64,000 nucleotides of DNA, taken from positions 4,898,001 through 4,962,000 of the forward strand of contig NC_012522.1 of NCBI RefSeq assembly GCF_000010805.1. The letters are read 5' to 3'. Below are positions 35,594-44,980 of the stretch, piece after piece; the stretch's first letter is position 1; each line of letters begins with the position of its first letter. Under the pieces are notes generated by a model that worked only from the letters and a program-made list of their open reading frames with translations, made no database searches and was not told the DNA's origin. The position numbers were made by a program, and so were the translations under genes. Source of the DNA: Rhodococcus opacus B4 (GTDB lineage Bacteria > Actinomycetota > Actinomycetes > Mycobacteriales > Mycobacteriaceae).

Positions 35594-37546
35594 GTGTCCG
35601 ACTACACCTGGCATCCCACCGACGAGTACGTCGAGAACGCCAACGTCACCCGGCTCGCCCGCGCCCACGGGCTCTCGGGCCTGGGCGAACTCCGTGCCCG
35701 TTCCGTCGCCGACGTGCGGTGGTACTGGGACGCGGTGGTTCGCGATCTCGGCTTGCCGTTCCAGACCCCGTACCAGGAGGTGCTCGACACCTCCCGCGGA
35801 ATCGAGCACCCGGACTGGTTCGTCGGGGGCAAGGCGAACGTCGTCGACGCGTGTCTGGGGCGGTGGCTCACCGACCCGGCGGTCGCCGACCGGACTGCGG
35901 TCGCACACGAGGCGGAGGACGGCACCGTCCGGAGTCTGTCGTACCGTGAGCTCGCGGCGGACGTCGAGCGGGCCGCCGCGGGACTGCGGGAGCTCGGGGT
36001 CGGCAGGGGGGACGCCGTAGCCCTGTTCCTGCCGATGATCCCCGAGGCGGTCGTGTCGGTGTACGCGGTCGCGCGGCTCGGTGCGGTACTGGTTCCGCTG
36101 TTCTCCGGCTTCGCTCCCAGCGCGATCGCGTCCCGTATCCAGGACGCGGACGCGAAGGTGGTGATCGTCGCGGACGGAACGGTGCGGCGCCGCAAGTCCG
36201 TCACGATGAAGCCGGCCCTCGACGAGGCACTCGCCTCGTGCCCGACGGTGCAATCGGTCGTCGTGGTCGAAAACATCGGCGCCGACGTGGCATCCACCGG
36301 CCGCGACATCTCCTGGGCGAAGCTGCTCGGCAACGGCGGCGACCCGGGCCCGGTCGAGGCGATGGACGCGAGTGAGCCGTTCGCGCTGGCATACACGTCC
36401 GGCACGACCGGCAAGCCGAAGGGCGCCGTGCACACGCACGCCGGTTTCCTCGTGAAGACGGCCAGCGAGGTGGCGTACTCGTTCGACCTCAAACCCGGTG
36501 GGGTGTTCTGCTGGATCACCGACATGGGCTGGATCATGGGGCCGCTGTCGATCGTCGGCACCCACGCCAACGGCGGCACCCTCGTGCTGTACGAGGGTTC
36601 GCCGGACGTGCCGGACACCGACCGGCTGTGGGAACTCGCGCAGCGGCACGGGGTGACGATGCTCGGCGTCTCGCCGACACTGATCCGAACCCTGCGCGGA
36701 CGGGATTCGGATGTCGCGGCGCGGTACGACCTGTCGTCGGTGCACACGATCGGGTCGACCGGCGAGCCGTGGGATCCGGACTCGTACGACTGGCTGGCAC
36801 AAGATGTGTTCGGGGGCCGCGTTCCGGTCATCAACTTCTCCGGCGGCACCGAGGTGGGCGGCTCGTTCCTGGCACCGTACCCGGTGGAGCCGATCCACAG
36901 CTGCTCGCTGGGCGGTCCGTCCCTCGGGATGGACGTCGACGTCGTCGACGACGCGGGACGGTCGTTGCGCGGCGAACAGGGCGAACTCGTCTGCAGGCAG
37001 CCGTGGCCGTCGATGACGCGCGGGGTGTGGAAGGACGAGGAACGCTACCTGGAGGCGTACTGGTCGACGTTCCCCGGCATGTGGCGGCACGGCGACTACG
37101 CCCTCGTCGACGACGACGGCCAGTGGTACATCCGGGGCCGCTCCGACGACGTGATGAACGTGGCCGGCAAGCGCCTCGCCCCGGCGGAGGTCGAGGCCGT
37201 GCTCACCGCGCATCCGGCGGTATCGGAGGCGGCGGCGGTCGGTGTCCCGGACCCGAAGAAGGGCGAGGCGGTGTGGGCGTTCTGGGTTCCCCGCGCGGAC
37301 GCGGACACGGCGGACATCTCGGCCGAACTGGTCGCCAGCGTTGCCGCGGAACTCGGAAAACCGTTCGCGCCGAGCGTGGTTCACCGGGTGTCGCGGCTGC
37401 CGAAGACCCGGTCGGCGAAGATCCTGCGCCGGGCGGTGCGCGCTGCCGCCCTGGGGACCGACCCGGGTGACCTGTCCGGTGCCGAGAACCCGGAGGCGAT
37501 CGACGAGATCCGCGCCGTGGTGGCGAGCGGCGACAAAGCGTCGTGA
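35594..37546 (+). CDS. Acyl-CoA synthetase of the acetyl/acetoacetyl-CoA synthetase type
   Basis: The 650-residue enzyme has YTSGTTGKPKGAVHTH near residue 268, WITDMGWIMGP, FSGGTEVGGS, the GRSDDVMNVAGKRL hinge and a C-terminal TRSAKILRR where acetylation-regulated synthetases have a lysine. The length and the N-terminal cap are those of the acetyl-CoA synthetase group. It could activate a short or branched acid released late in the pathway. It starts three bases after the previous stop. Confidence 0.85.
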   Translation: MSDYTWHPTDEYVENANVTRLARAHGLSGLGELRARSVADVRWYWDAVVRDLGLPFQTPYQEVLDTSRGIEHPDWFVGGKANVVDACLGRWLTDPAVADRTAVAHEAEDGTVRSLSYRELAADVERAAAGLRELGVGRGDAVALFLPMIPEAVVSVYAVARLGAVLVPLFSGFAPSAIASRIQDADAKVVIVADGTVRRRKSVTMKPALDEALASCPTVQSVVVVENIGADVASTGRDISWAKLLGNGGDPGPVEAMDASEPFALAYTSGTTGKPKGAVHTHAGFLVKTASEVAYSFDLKPGGVFCWITDMGWIMGPLSIVGTHANGGTLVLYEGSPDVPDTDRLWELAQRHGVTMLGVSPTLIRTLRGRDSDVAARYDLSSVHTIGSTGEPWDPDSYDWLAQDVFGGRVPVINFSGGTEVGGSFLAPYPVEPIHSCSLGGPSLGMDVDVVDDAGRSLRGEQGELVCRQPWPSMTRGVWKDEERYLEAYWSTFPGMWRHGDYALVDDDGQWYIRGRSDDVMNVAGKRLAPAEVEAVLTAHPAVSEAAAVGVPDPKKGEAVWAFWVPRADADTADISAELVASVAAELGKPFAPSVVHRVSRLPKTRSAKILRRAVRAAALGTDPGDLSGAENPEAIDEIRAVVASGDKAS

Positions 37547-37550
37547 GTAA

Positions 37551-37592
37551 CGAAGAAGGGGCCCACACCGCACGGTGTGGGCCCCTTCTTCG
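37551..37592. terminator. Bidirectional terminator
   Basis: A stem of 19 base pairs is formed by CGAAGAAGGGGCCCACACC (37551-37569) and its complement ending at 37592, with a short loop, between convergent genes. Confidence 0.88.
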
Positions 37593-37614
37593 TCGAAACG
37601 GCAAACGGGGAAAG

Positions 37615-38388
37615 CTATTCGTCGAGTGGGATGTCGGTGCGCTTCTCGAAGTCCTTGATCGACTCGGCATACGAGTGGACGTGCCGGCTCATGCGACGCA
37701 CGGCGGCGTCGGCGTCCTTGTCGCGGATGGCCTTGGTGACGGAGCGGTGCGCCTTGACGGTGATCTCGCGGACCTTGTCGTCGATGAAGCCTTCGTTTTC
37801 GGTGGCGGCGTAGATCGCCCGCGACAGCGAGATCATCAGACCCGACAGCAATTCGTTGTGGCTGGCGCTCGCGACGGCGACGTGCCAGTCGATGTTGGCC
37901 TGCAGGAAGTCGTCGAGGCTGTCGCCTGCACCGGCGATGTCGTCGTTCGCGGCGTCGAGTCGCGCGAGATCCTCGTCGGTGCGATGGCGGGCGGCGAGTT
38001 GCGCGCAGAACGGCTCGATCGCCTCGCGGGTCTCGAGCAGGGCGGCGAGGCGGATCTGGCGACCGCGGATGAGCAGGGCCACCGTGTCGGCCATGGATTG
38101 CTCACCCGGGCGCTGCACGAAGGCGCCCCCGGCCCGGCCCGCCTTGATACGCACCAGTCCCTGCACCTCGAGGATGCGCAGGGCCTCGCGAACCGTGGTG
38201 CGGCTCATCTTCGTCTGGACGACGAGTTCGCGTTCCGGCGGCAGCGGTGTGCCTTCGACGTAGTCCCCGCTGAGGATGCGCTCGCGCAGTTCGTTCGCGA
38301 GGACGTCCGACGCCTTCGGTACCTCCATCGGGGTCAACTGGATGGAGGAACGCCCGTTCCGGGTGGTGTTCGGCACGGCTGGTGGCAT
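37615..38388 (-). CDS. FadR-type GntR regulator (FCD domain)
   Basis: The 257-residue protein has a winged helix (residues about 25-95) with PPERELVVQTKMSRTTVREA and LRILEVQGLVRIKAGRAGGA. A C-terminal FCD ligand domain follows, whose metal-binding histidines are likely in NIDWHVAVASASHNELL and RRMSRHVHSY. This class binds TnGTnnnACnA-type sites and is released by acyl-CoA-like or carboxylic effectors. The GGTCnGACC dyads at its own promoter and about eight others fit that site type, so I propose it is the island regulator. Confidence 0.88.
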   Translation of the reverse strand: MPPAVPNTTRNGRSSIQLTPMEVPKASDVLANELRERILSGDYVEGTPLPPERELVVQTKMSRTTVREALRILEVQGLVRIKAGRAGGAFVQRPGEQSMADTVALLIRGRQIRLAALLETREAIEPFCAQLAARHRTDEDLARLDAANDDIAGAGDSLDDFLQANIDWHVAVASASHNELLSGLMISLSRAIYAATENEGFIDDKVREITVKAHRSVTKAIRDKDADAAVRRMSRHVHSYAESIKDFEKRTDIPLDE

Positions 38389-38405
38389 GGCTCCCCGCCC
38401 TCTCT

Positions 38406-38422
38406 GGTCTAACGGTCAGACC
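38406..38422. promoter_or_regulatory. Double GGTCnGACC operator between the GntR gene and acyl-CoA dehydrogenase
   Basis: GGTCTAACG (38406-38414) abuts the perfect dyad GGTCAGACC (38414-38422), which is followed by TAATATACC. The only perfect copy of the motif in the island thus lies 18 bases from the regulator's start codon, as expected for autoregulation. Confidence 0.68.
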
Positions 38423-38493
38423 TAATATACCATTGGGTTCTCGCTGCATTCGTCTTGCAGCCTATTCTTCGTCTCATCGAGAGGACCAGTTCT

Positions 38494-39573
38494 ATGCGCT
38501 GGGAACTGTCAGAAGAGCAGGAAATGTTCACCGAAGCCCTGGACGGCTGGCTCGGGCGGTTCGCCGCTCCGGCGAATGTCCGCAAATGGGGTGAATCGGG
38601 AGATCCTGCCGAATTCGAGCAGAAATTCGTCGAGGAAGGCTGGTTCTCCGCCGGTCTCGGCGAAGACATCGGTGGTCAGGGCGGTGGTCTGCTCGAACTG
38701 GCGCTGACCGCCGAGGCGCTGGCCCGGTACGCCGCGCCGTCGAGTGCCTGGACCGCGTCCGTCCTCGCCGCGCCCCTGCTGCCCGCCGACGTCGCCGCCG
38801 ACGTGCTGGCGGGGGGTGGGTTCGCGGCCGTGGCCGTCGACGCGACGCGTCCGTTCGGCCTCGCCGATTCGGTCCGCGCCGACGAGGGCGGCGCACTGAC
38901 CGGCCGCGTCGCCACGGTGCTCGGCGCCGAACGGGCGAAACTGCTGGTCGTCCCGGCGACCGGCCCGGACGGCACCGCCGCCCTGTACCTTGCGCGCGTC
39001 GACGACCCGGGTGTCGCGGTCGAACAGCACCGCTTCCTCGACCCGTCCCGCGCGGCCGCGGATGTCCGGTTCGAGGGCGTCACCGGGCAGCGCCTCGACA
39101 TCGAGGCCGAAACCGCTCTCGAGGACGCCGGACTGCGGGCGGCCGTGCTCGTGGCCGCGGACTCGCTCGGGGCGATGGACCGCATGCTGCATCTTGCCGT
39201 GGACTACAGCAAGCAGCGGCAGCAGTTCGGTGTCGCGATCGGGTCGTTCCAGGCCGTGAAGCACGCTGCGGCAGGCATTCTCGTCTCCGTCGAGGCGGGA
39301 CGGTCCATTGCGTACTACGCCGCGGCGTCGGTAGATCTCGGTCTGGACGACTGCGCGATTCATGCCGCCGTCGCCAAGGCTCAGGTTCCACGCAATGCGG
39401 TGCAGGCGGCCGACAGTGCTCTCGTGATGCACGGCGCGATCGGCTACACGTGGGAACACGACCTGCACCTCTACTACAAGCGCGCCAAGCTCGACGAGAA
39501 GTTGTTCGGTGGTCCGGGGGTGTGGAACGAGCGCGTGGCACGGGATTTGCCCCTGTTGCCGGCTGCTGGATGA
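38494..39573 (+). CDS. Acyl-CoA dehydrogenase subunit, divergent
   Basis: A 359-residue member of the short divergent class (FadE28-like). The FAD/substrate motifs of the middle domain are weak, and the C terminus reads KLFGGPGVWNERVA without the usual GTxEI glutamate. YSKQRQQFGVAIGSFQAVKH and HGAIGYTWEHDLH are conserved. Such proteins form heterotetramers with a catalytic subunit; the next gene, full-length, is the probable partner. Confidence 0.85.
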   Translation: MRWELSEEQEMFTEALDGWLGRFAAPANVRKWGESGDPAEFEQKFVEEGWFSAGLGEDIGGQGGGLLELALTAEALARYAAPSSAWTASVLAAPLLPADVAADVLAGGGFAAVAVDATRPFGLADSVRADEGGALTGRVATVLGAERAKLLVVPATGPDGTAALYLARVDDPGVAVEQHRFLDPSRAAADVRFEGVTGQRLDIEAETALEDAGLRAAVLVAADSLGAMDRMLHLAVDYSKQRQQFGVAIGSFQAVKHAAAGILVSVEAGRSIAYYAAASVDLGLDDCAIHAAVAKAQVPRNAVQAADSALVMHGAIGYTWEHDLHLYYKRAKLDEKLFGGPGVWNERVARDLPLLPAAG

Positions 39574-39590
39574 TCGGCCGTTGACTTTTT

Positions 39591-39599
39591 GGTCTGTCC
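39591..39599 (+). promoter_or_regulatory. GGTCnGACC-like operator
   Basis: GGTCTGTCC preceded by TTTTT and followed by TTTAGTAA, 46 bases before the GTG of the next gene. It gives the downstream operon its own control point although the gap is only 72 bases. Confidence 0.55.
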
Positions 39600-39645
39600 T
39601 TTAGTAATTTAAGTCCAAACGGAACCAACGACGACGGGACGTGCT

Positions 39646-40812
39646 GTGGACTTTGATCTGACCGAGGATCAGGCGACGATCCGAGATGCGGTGCGAGAGC
39701 TCGCCGGCAAGTTCGACGAGCAGTACTGGGTGGAGAAGGACGGCGCGCACGAGTTCCCCACCGAGTTCTACGACGCGTTCGCCAAGGGTGGCTGGCTCGG
39801 CATCACCACGCCGGAGGCGTACGGCGGGCACGGGATGGGCATCACCGAGGCCTCGATCCTGCTCGAGGAAGTGGCCGCCTCCGGCGCGGGCATGAACGGT
39901 GCGAGCTCGATGCACCTGTCGATCTTCGGGATGCACCCGGTGATCGTGCACGGCTCGGAGGAGCTCAAGCAGCGCACCCTTCCGCGGATCGTCGACGGCG
40001 ATCTGCACGTCTGCTTCGGCGTCACCGAGCCCGGCGCCGGTTTGGACACCACCAAGATCACCACCTTCGCGCGGCGCGAGGGCGACAAGTACATCGTCAA
40101 CGGCCGCAAGGTCTGGATCTCGAAGGCGATGGAGTCGGAGAAGATCCTTCTCCTCACCCGCACAACGAAGTTCGAAGATGCGAAGAAGAAGACCGACGGT
40201 CTGACGCTGTTCCTCACCGACCTGGACCGCTCGAAGGTCGACATCCGCCCGATCAAGAAGATGGGGCGCAACGCGGTCACGTCGAACGAGTTGTTCATCG
40301 ACGGCCTCGAGATCCCGGTCGAGGACCGGGTGGGTGAGGAAGGCAAGGGCTTCAAATACATTCTCGACGGCCTCAACCCGGAGCGCATGCTCGTCGCGTC
40401 GGAGGCCCTCGGCATCGGCCGGGCCGCGTTGCGCCGGGGCGTCCAGTACGCCAACGAGCGTGAGGTGTTCGGCAGGCCCATCGGCATGAATCAGGGCCTG
40501 CAGTTCCCGCTCGCGGATTCGCTCGCACGACTCGACGCCGCGGAACTCGTCCTGCGCAAGGCGACGTGGCTCTACGACAACGGAAAGCCCTGCGCCCGCG
40601 AGGCCAACATGGCCAAGTACCTCTGCGCCGACGCCGGTTTCCAGGCCGCCGACCGTGCCCTGCAGACCCACGGCGGGATGGGCTACTCGGAGGAGTACCA
40701 CGTGGCCCGGTACTTCCGCGAAGCCCGCCTGACCAAGATAGCCCCGCTCAGCCAGGAGATGGTCCTCAACTACCTCGGCGAGCACGTCCTCGGCCTCCCC
40801 AGGAGCTACTGA
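39646..40812 (+). CDS. Acyl-CoA dehydrogenase
   Basis: A full-length 388-residue enzyme with CFGVTEPGAGLDTTKI near residue 123, YIVNGRKVWIS, REVFGRPIGMNQGLQFPLAD and the C-terminal THGGMGYSEEYHVARYFRE...APLSQEM. The glutamate in the last segment is a candidate base. It starts with GTG at 39646. It heads a tightly packed run (acyl-CoA dehydrogenase, SDR, thiolase, CoA-transferase) joined by one-base start/stop overlaps. Confidence 0.9.
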   Translation: MDFDLTEDQATIRDAVRELAGKFDEQYWVEKDGAHEFPTEFYDAFAKGGWLGITTPEAYGGHGMGITEASILLEEVAASGAGMNGASSMHLSIFGMHPVIVHGSEELKQRTLPRIVDGDLHVCFGVTEPGAGLDTTKITTFARREGDKYIVNGRKVWISKAMESEKILLLTRTTKFEDAKKKTDGLTLFLTDLDRSKVDIRPIKKMGRNAVTSNELFIDGLEIPVEDRVGEEGKGFKYILDGLNPERMLVASEALGIGRAALRRGVQYANEREVFGRPIGMNQGLQFPLADSLARLDAAELVLRKATWLYDNGKPCAREANMAKYLCADAGFQAADRALQTHGGMGYSEEYHVARYFREARLTKIAPLSQEMVLNYLGEHVLGLPRSY

Positions 40813-41561
40813 TGTTCGAACTCACCGGAAAGTCCGCACTCGTCACCGGTGCCGGCAGTGGCATCGGCGCCTCGGTGGCGCATGCCTACGCCCGCGCGGG
40901 TGCGGCCGTGCTCGTCACCGACGTCGACGGCGACGCCGCAGCCGCCGTGGCCGCGGAGATCACCGCGGCCGGCGGTTCGGCGAAGTCCGCGGCCCTCGAC
41001 GTCCGCGACGGCGAGGCGGCCGCAGCGGCGGCGGAACAGGCCGCCGCGCTGAATGACGGCACACTCAACATCCTGGTCAACAACGCCGGTGCCATCGCTC
41101 CCGCGATGTTCCCGAACCTCGAAGAGGACGACTTCCGCCGCATCGTCGACATCCACCTCGTCGGCAGCTTCGTGTGCAGCAAGGCCGTTCTCCCGTACCT
41201 GCCCACCGACGGCAGTGGGCGCATCATCAACGTGACGTCCGCGGCCGGTCTGGTGGGCACCATCGGGCAGGCCAACTACGGTGCCGCGAAGGCGGGCATC
41301 ATCGGTCTCACGAAGTCGCTGGCGCGTGAGCTCGCCAAGAAGCAGGTGACGGTCAACGCGCTCGCCCCGCTCGCCGCGACCAAGATGACGGAGAACATCC
41401 GCAGCAACGAGAAGCTCGCCGCCAAGACGCTCGCGCGGATCCCGTTGGGCCGCTGGGCGGAACCGGACGAGATTTCCGCGAGCTTCGTGTTCTTCGCGTC
41501 CGACGGCGCTGCGTACATCACGGGCCAGGTACTGCCCGTCGACGGAGGAACGGTGATCTGA
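40812..41561 (+). CDS. Short-chain dehydrogenase, 3-hydroxyacyl-CoA type
   Basis: The 249-residue enzyme has GAGSGIG, NNAG, a serine in NVTSAAG and YGAAK, and ends YITGQVLPVDGG. It is FabG-like and, lying between an acyl-CoA dehydrogenase and a thiolase, probably oxidises a 3-hydroxyacyl-CoA. TGATG overlaps couple it to both neighbours. Confidence 0.87.
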   Translation: MFELTGKSALVTGAGSGIGASVAHAYARAGAAVLVTDVDGDAAAAVAAEITAAGGSAKSAALDVRDGEAAAAAAEQAAALNDGTLNILVNNAGAIAPAMFPNLEEDDFRRIVDIHLVGSFVCSKAVLPYLPTDGSGRIINVTSAAGLVGTIGQANYGAAKAGIIGLTKSLARELAKKQVTVNALAPLAATKMTENIRSNEKLAAKTLARIPLGRWAEPDEISASFVFFASDGAAYITGQVLPVDGGTVI

Positions 41562-42754
41562 TGGCCGACAAGCGCAACCCCTTCCAGCGTTCCGCGCGCG
41601 AGGTCGTCATCGCGGAAGCCGCCCGCACCCCGATGGGCAAGTCGCACCCCGACCGCGGCTGGTTCCGCGACACCCACCCCAACGACATGCTCGGCGCGGT
41701 GTACACCGACCTGATCCGCCGCAGCGGCCTCGACCCGGCCGTCGTCGAAGACCTCGTGATCGGCTGCACCGCACCGTTCGGCGAGCAGTCCCGCAACATC
41801 GGCCGCAACGCCTGGCTGCAGGCGGGCTACCCGCCGGAGGTTCCGGCCGTGGTCCTGGACCGTCGCTGCGGGTCCGCACAGACCGCGGTCGAGATGGGCG
41901 CCGCCCTCGTCGGTTCCGGCACCCACGACGTCGTCCTCGCTGGCGGTGTCGAGCACATGGGCCACGTGCCGATGAACTCACCGGCCAAGATCTCCGAACT
42001 GTACGGGGACCCGTGGCCGGAAGCACTGCGCGACCGGTACGACTTCGTGAACCAGGGCGAGAGCGCCGAACTCATCGCCGACCGGTGGGAGATCTCCCGG
42101 CAGGAGATGGACGAGTTCGCCGTACGCTCCCACCGTCTGGCGAGCGACGCCATCGAAGCGGGTCGTTTCGACGCGGAGATGATCCCCCTCGATCTCGCCG
42201 GCGAGACCCGCTCCAGCGACCAGACCGTCCGCCCCGGCACGAGCCTCGACAGCCTGGCCGGGCTGAAGACGGTGTTCCGGGAGAACGGCCGCATCACCGC
42301 GGGCAGTTCGTCGCCGATCTCGGACGGGGCGGCCGGTGTACTGCTCGCCTCCCGCGAGGCGGCCGATACCCACGGACTGCGGGCCCGGGCCCGGATCCTC
42401 GACCAGACCACGGTCGGGGTGGACCCGATCATCATGCTGACCGGGCCGATCCCGGCCACCCGGAAGTTGCTCGACCGCAACGGGATGAGCATGAACGACA
42501 TCGATCTCTTCGAGGTCAACGAGGCGTTCAGCTCGGTCGTCCTGGCCTGGGAGCGGGAACTGAAGCCCGACATGGACCGGGTCAACGTCAACGGCGGTGC
42601 GATCGCGCTCGGCCACCCGGTCGGCGCGACCGGGGCCCGTCTCATCGCGACGATCGTCGCCGAGCTCGAGCGGCGGGACGCCGAAATCGGCCTGGTGACC
42701 ATGTGCTGCGGTGGCGGCCTGGGAACGGCGACCCTGATCCAGCGGATCGACTGA
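41561..42754 (+). CDS. Thiolase (acetyl-CoA acyltransferase)
   Basis: The 397-residue thiolase has the cysteine in DRRCGSAQT near residue 105, NEAFSSVVLAW, NGGAIALGHPVGATGAR and the second cysteine in TMCCGGGLGTA. It would cleave a 3-ketoacyl-CoA produced by the preceding dehydrogenase. Overlaps of one base on both sides tie it to the operon. Confidence 0.92.
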   Translation: MADKRNPFQRSAREVVIAEAARTPMGKSHPDRGWFRDTHPNDMLGAVYTDLIRRSGLDPAVVEDLVIGCTAPFGEQSRNIGRNAWLQAGYPPEVPAVVLDRRCGSAQTAVEMGAALVGSGTHDVVLAGGVEHMGHVPMNSPAKISELYGDPWPEALRDRYDFVNQGESAELIADRWEISRQEMDEFAVRSHRLASDAIEAGRFDAEMIPLDLAGETRSSDQTVRPGTSLDSLAGLKTVFRENGRITAGSSSPISDGAAGVLLASREAADTHGLRARARILDQTTVGVDPIIMLTGPIPATRKLLDRNGMSMNDIDLFEVNEAFSSVVLAWERELKPDMDRVNVNGGAIALGHPVGATGARLIATIVAELERRDAEIGLVTMCCGGGLGTATLIQRID

Positions 42755-43992
42755 TGATCGACCTGACACCGCACATCCGGCCCGGCGACGGGATCTGGTG
42801 GAGCCAGACGAGCGCGGAACCGACCCCGCTCGTCCACGCGCTGCTCGACCAGGTCTCGTCGATCGGCCCGGTCCGCGCGTTCGTGGGACTCACCTGGGAT
42901 CGGCGGTTGACGAGCGAACTGCCCGACGAACTCTCCGTCGTCTCCTACGGCGGCCTCGGCGAGCTACGCCGTCTCGCGCGGCTCGAGGTCGTGCCCTGCC
43001 ATTACGGGGCGCTGCCGCGGCTCTTCGCCGAACGACGGCTGCCGTGCGACGTCGGTTTCGTGCAGGTGTCGCCGCCGGACTCCGCCGGGAACTGCTCGCT
43101 CGGCGTCGGTGTCGACTACATCGCGGACGCCCTGGACCACACACCGGTCCTCATCGCCGAGATCAACCGACGGATGCCCGTCACGCTCGGCGCACCGCGA
43201 ATTCCGCTGTCGCGCTTCGCGGCGGTGGTCGAGACGGACCGGCCGTTGCTCGAGGCGCCGGACCGCGCACCCGCGGCGGCGGAGTCGGCTATCGCGCGGA
43301 ATGTCGCCGATCTCATCGCGGACGGCGACACGATCCAGATCGGCGTCGGGACACTGCCGTCGGCCGTCCTCACCGCTCTCGAGGGGCACAAGGACCTCGG
43401 GCTGCACTCCGGCATGATCTCCGACGCGGCACTGCGGCTGATCGACCGCGGCGTGCTGACCGGGGCGCGGAAGGAGATCGATCCGGGCCTGCACATCACG
43501 GGCGCCGCGCTCGGGACCGCGGCGCTGTACGACCGGCTGCCCGGACTTCCGGTGGCGTTCCGCCCGGCGAGCTACACCCATGCGCCGCAGGTGCTCTCGC
43601 AGCTCCGCTCGTTCGTGTCGATCAACTCGGCCATCGAGGTCGACCTGACCGGTCAGGTCGGTGCGGAAATGCGCAACACCACCTACGCGGGCGCCGTGGG
43701 GGGTCAGGTGGACTTCTCGCGGGCCGCGGCGATGACCGGCGGCCGCTCGATCATCGCGATGCGCTCGGATTCTCGCGGGGAGTCGACGATCAAGACCGCC
43801 CTGCAGTACGGCGCGGTCACCACCGCCCGCGCCGACGTCGACTTCGTGGTCACCGAGCACGGTGTCGCGGCACTGCGCGGATGTTCTCTCGGTGAACGCG
43901 CCCGCCGCATGATCGCGGTCGCGGCACCCGAGCACCGCGCCACCCTGGAATTCGATCTCGAGGAATACGACCTTGCATCCGCAGCGGAGTGA
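42754..43992 (+). CDS. Acetyl-CoA hydrolase / 4-hydroxybutyrate CoA-transferase family protein
   Basis: A 412-residue member of the family with SPPDSAGNCSLGVGVD, IQIGVGTLPSAV and HGVAALRGCSLGERARRM. Classical CoA-transferases of this family carry a catalytic glutamate in HxEM; here the corresponding segment reads HSGMISD, with glycine instead. It may therefore act as a hydrolase or use a different residue. The position after thiolase suggests recycling of CoA from an acid product. Confidence 0.8.
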   Translation: MIDLTPHIRPGDGIWWSQTSAEPTPLVHALLDQVSSIGPVRAFVGLTWDRRLTSELPDELSVVSYGGLGELRRLARLEVVPCHYGALPRLFAERRLPCDVGFVQVSPPDSAGNCSLGVGVDYIADALDHTPVLIAEINRRMPVTLGAPRIPLSRFAAVVETDRPLLEAPDRAPAAAESAIARNVADLIADGDTIQIGVGTLPSAVLTALEGHKDLGLHSGMISDAALRLIDRGVLTGARKEIDPGLHITGAALGTAALYDRLPGLPVAFRPASYTHAPQVLSQLRSFVSINSAIEVDLTGQVGAEMRNTTYAGAVGGQVDFSRAAAMTGGRSIIAMRSDSRGESTIKTALQYGAVTTARADVDFVVTEHGVAALRGCSLGERARRMIAVAAPEHRATLEFDLEEYDLASAAE

Positions 43993-44011
43993 GGGGAAAG
44001 GAGTCGACGCC

Positions 44012-44935
44012 ATGACGCGTCCCCAGCGGGTCCAGATCCGGGAGGTCGGTCCCCGTGACGGCTTCCAGAACGAACCGGAGCACATTCCGACCGACGACAA
44101 GGTGCGGTTGATCAATGCCCTGGGGCGGGCGGGGTTCACCCGGATCGAGGTGGCCAGTTTCGTACGGCCCGACGTGATCCCGCAGCTCGCGGACGGGGTC
44201 GAGGTGCTGTCGCGCATCGAGGTTCCGGACGAGACGAAGCTGATGGTGCTCGTCCCCAACAGCAAGGGGCTCGACAACGCGCTGAAGGTGCGCGACAAGT
44301 TCCACGAGGTCGCGATCTTCGTCAGCGCGTCGGAGACCCACAACAAGAAGAACGTCAATCGCACCGTCGACGAGACGATGGCCGACAACGACGTCATGGC
44401 CAAGCGGATCGTCGCCGAGGGGCTCGACTGCGCCGCGGTGATCGCGACGTCGTTCGGATGCCCGTTCGAGGGCAAGGTCGACCTGACCCGCGTGCTGGAT
44501 CTGGCGGAGCGCTTCGCCGAGGCCGGTGCCACCGAGATCGGCTTCGGCGACACCACGGGCATGTGCAACCCGGCGTATGCGTCGGAGTTCTTCGCCGCGG
44601 CACTCGACCGGCTGCCGGGTGTCGAAGTGACCGCCCACTTCCACAACACCCGCGGCCAGGGCCTCGCCAACGCCTACGCGGCGCTCGAAGCGGGCTGCGC
44701 GAGTTTCGAATCCAGCTTCGGTGAGCTGGGCGGCTGCCCCGTTCCGGCGGGCTCGACGGGCAACATCGCCACCGAGGACCTGGTGAGCATGTTCCACGAG
44801 ATGGGCGTCGAGACGGGTCTCGACCTTCCCCGGGTCATCGAGGCGGCGCGCGAAGCCCAGGCGGTGCTGGGCCGCAAGCTCACCAGTCACTCCATCGTCG
44901 CGGGTCCCATCGAATGGGCATCGAGCCTGCGCTGA
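44012..44935 (+). CDS. HMG-CoA lyase-type enzyme
   Basis: A 307-residue TIM barrel of the HMG-CoA lyase/DRE family. It has REVGPRDGFQNE at the N terminus, EVASFVRPDVIPQLAD, GFGDTTGMCNP, metal-binding HFHNTRG and the loop cysteine in GELGGCPVPAGSTGN. It splits a 3-hydroxy-3-alkylglutaryl-CoA into acetyl-CoA (or analogue) and a beta-keto acid. Its presence points to a substrate with a tertiary or methyl-branched carbon. AAAGGAG precedes the ATG. Confidence 0.9.
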   Translation: MTRPQRVQIREVGPRDGFQNEPEHIPTDDKVRLINALGRAGFTRIEVASFVRPDVIPQLADGVEVLSRIEVPDETKLMVLVPNSKGLDNALKVRDKFHEVAIFVSASETHNKKNVNRTVDETMADNDVMAKRIVAEGLDCAAVIATSFGCPFEGKVDLTRVLDLAERFAEAGATEIGFGDTTGMCNPAYASEFFAAALDRLPGVEVTAHFHNTRGQGLANAYAALEAGCASFESSFGELGGCPVPAGSTGNIATEDLVSMFHEMGVETGLDLPRVIEAAREAQAVLGRKLTSHSIVAGPIEWASSLR

Positions 44936-44980
44936 AGTCGGCTTACCATCAATCCACGAAAGTCACAGACGGAGAAGAAC

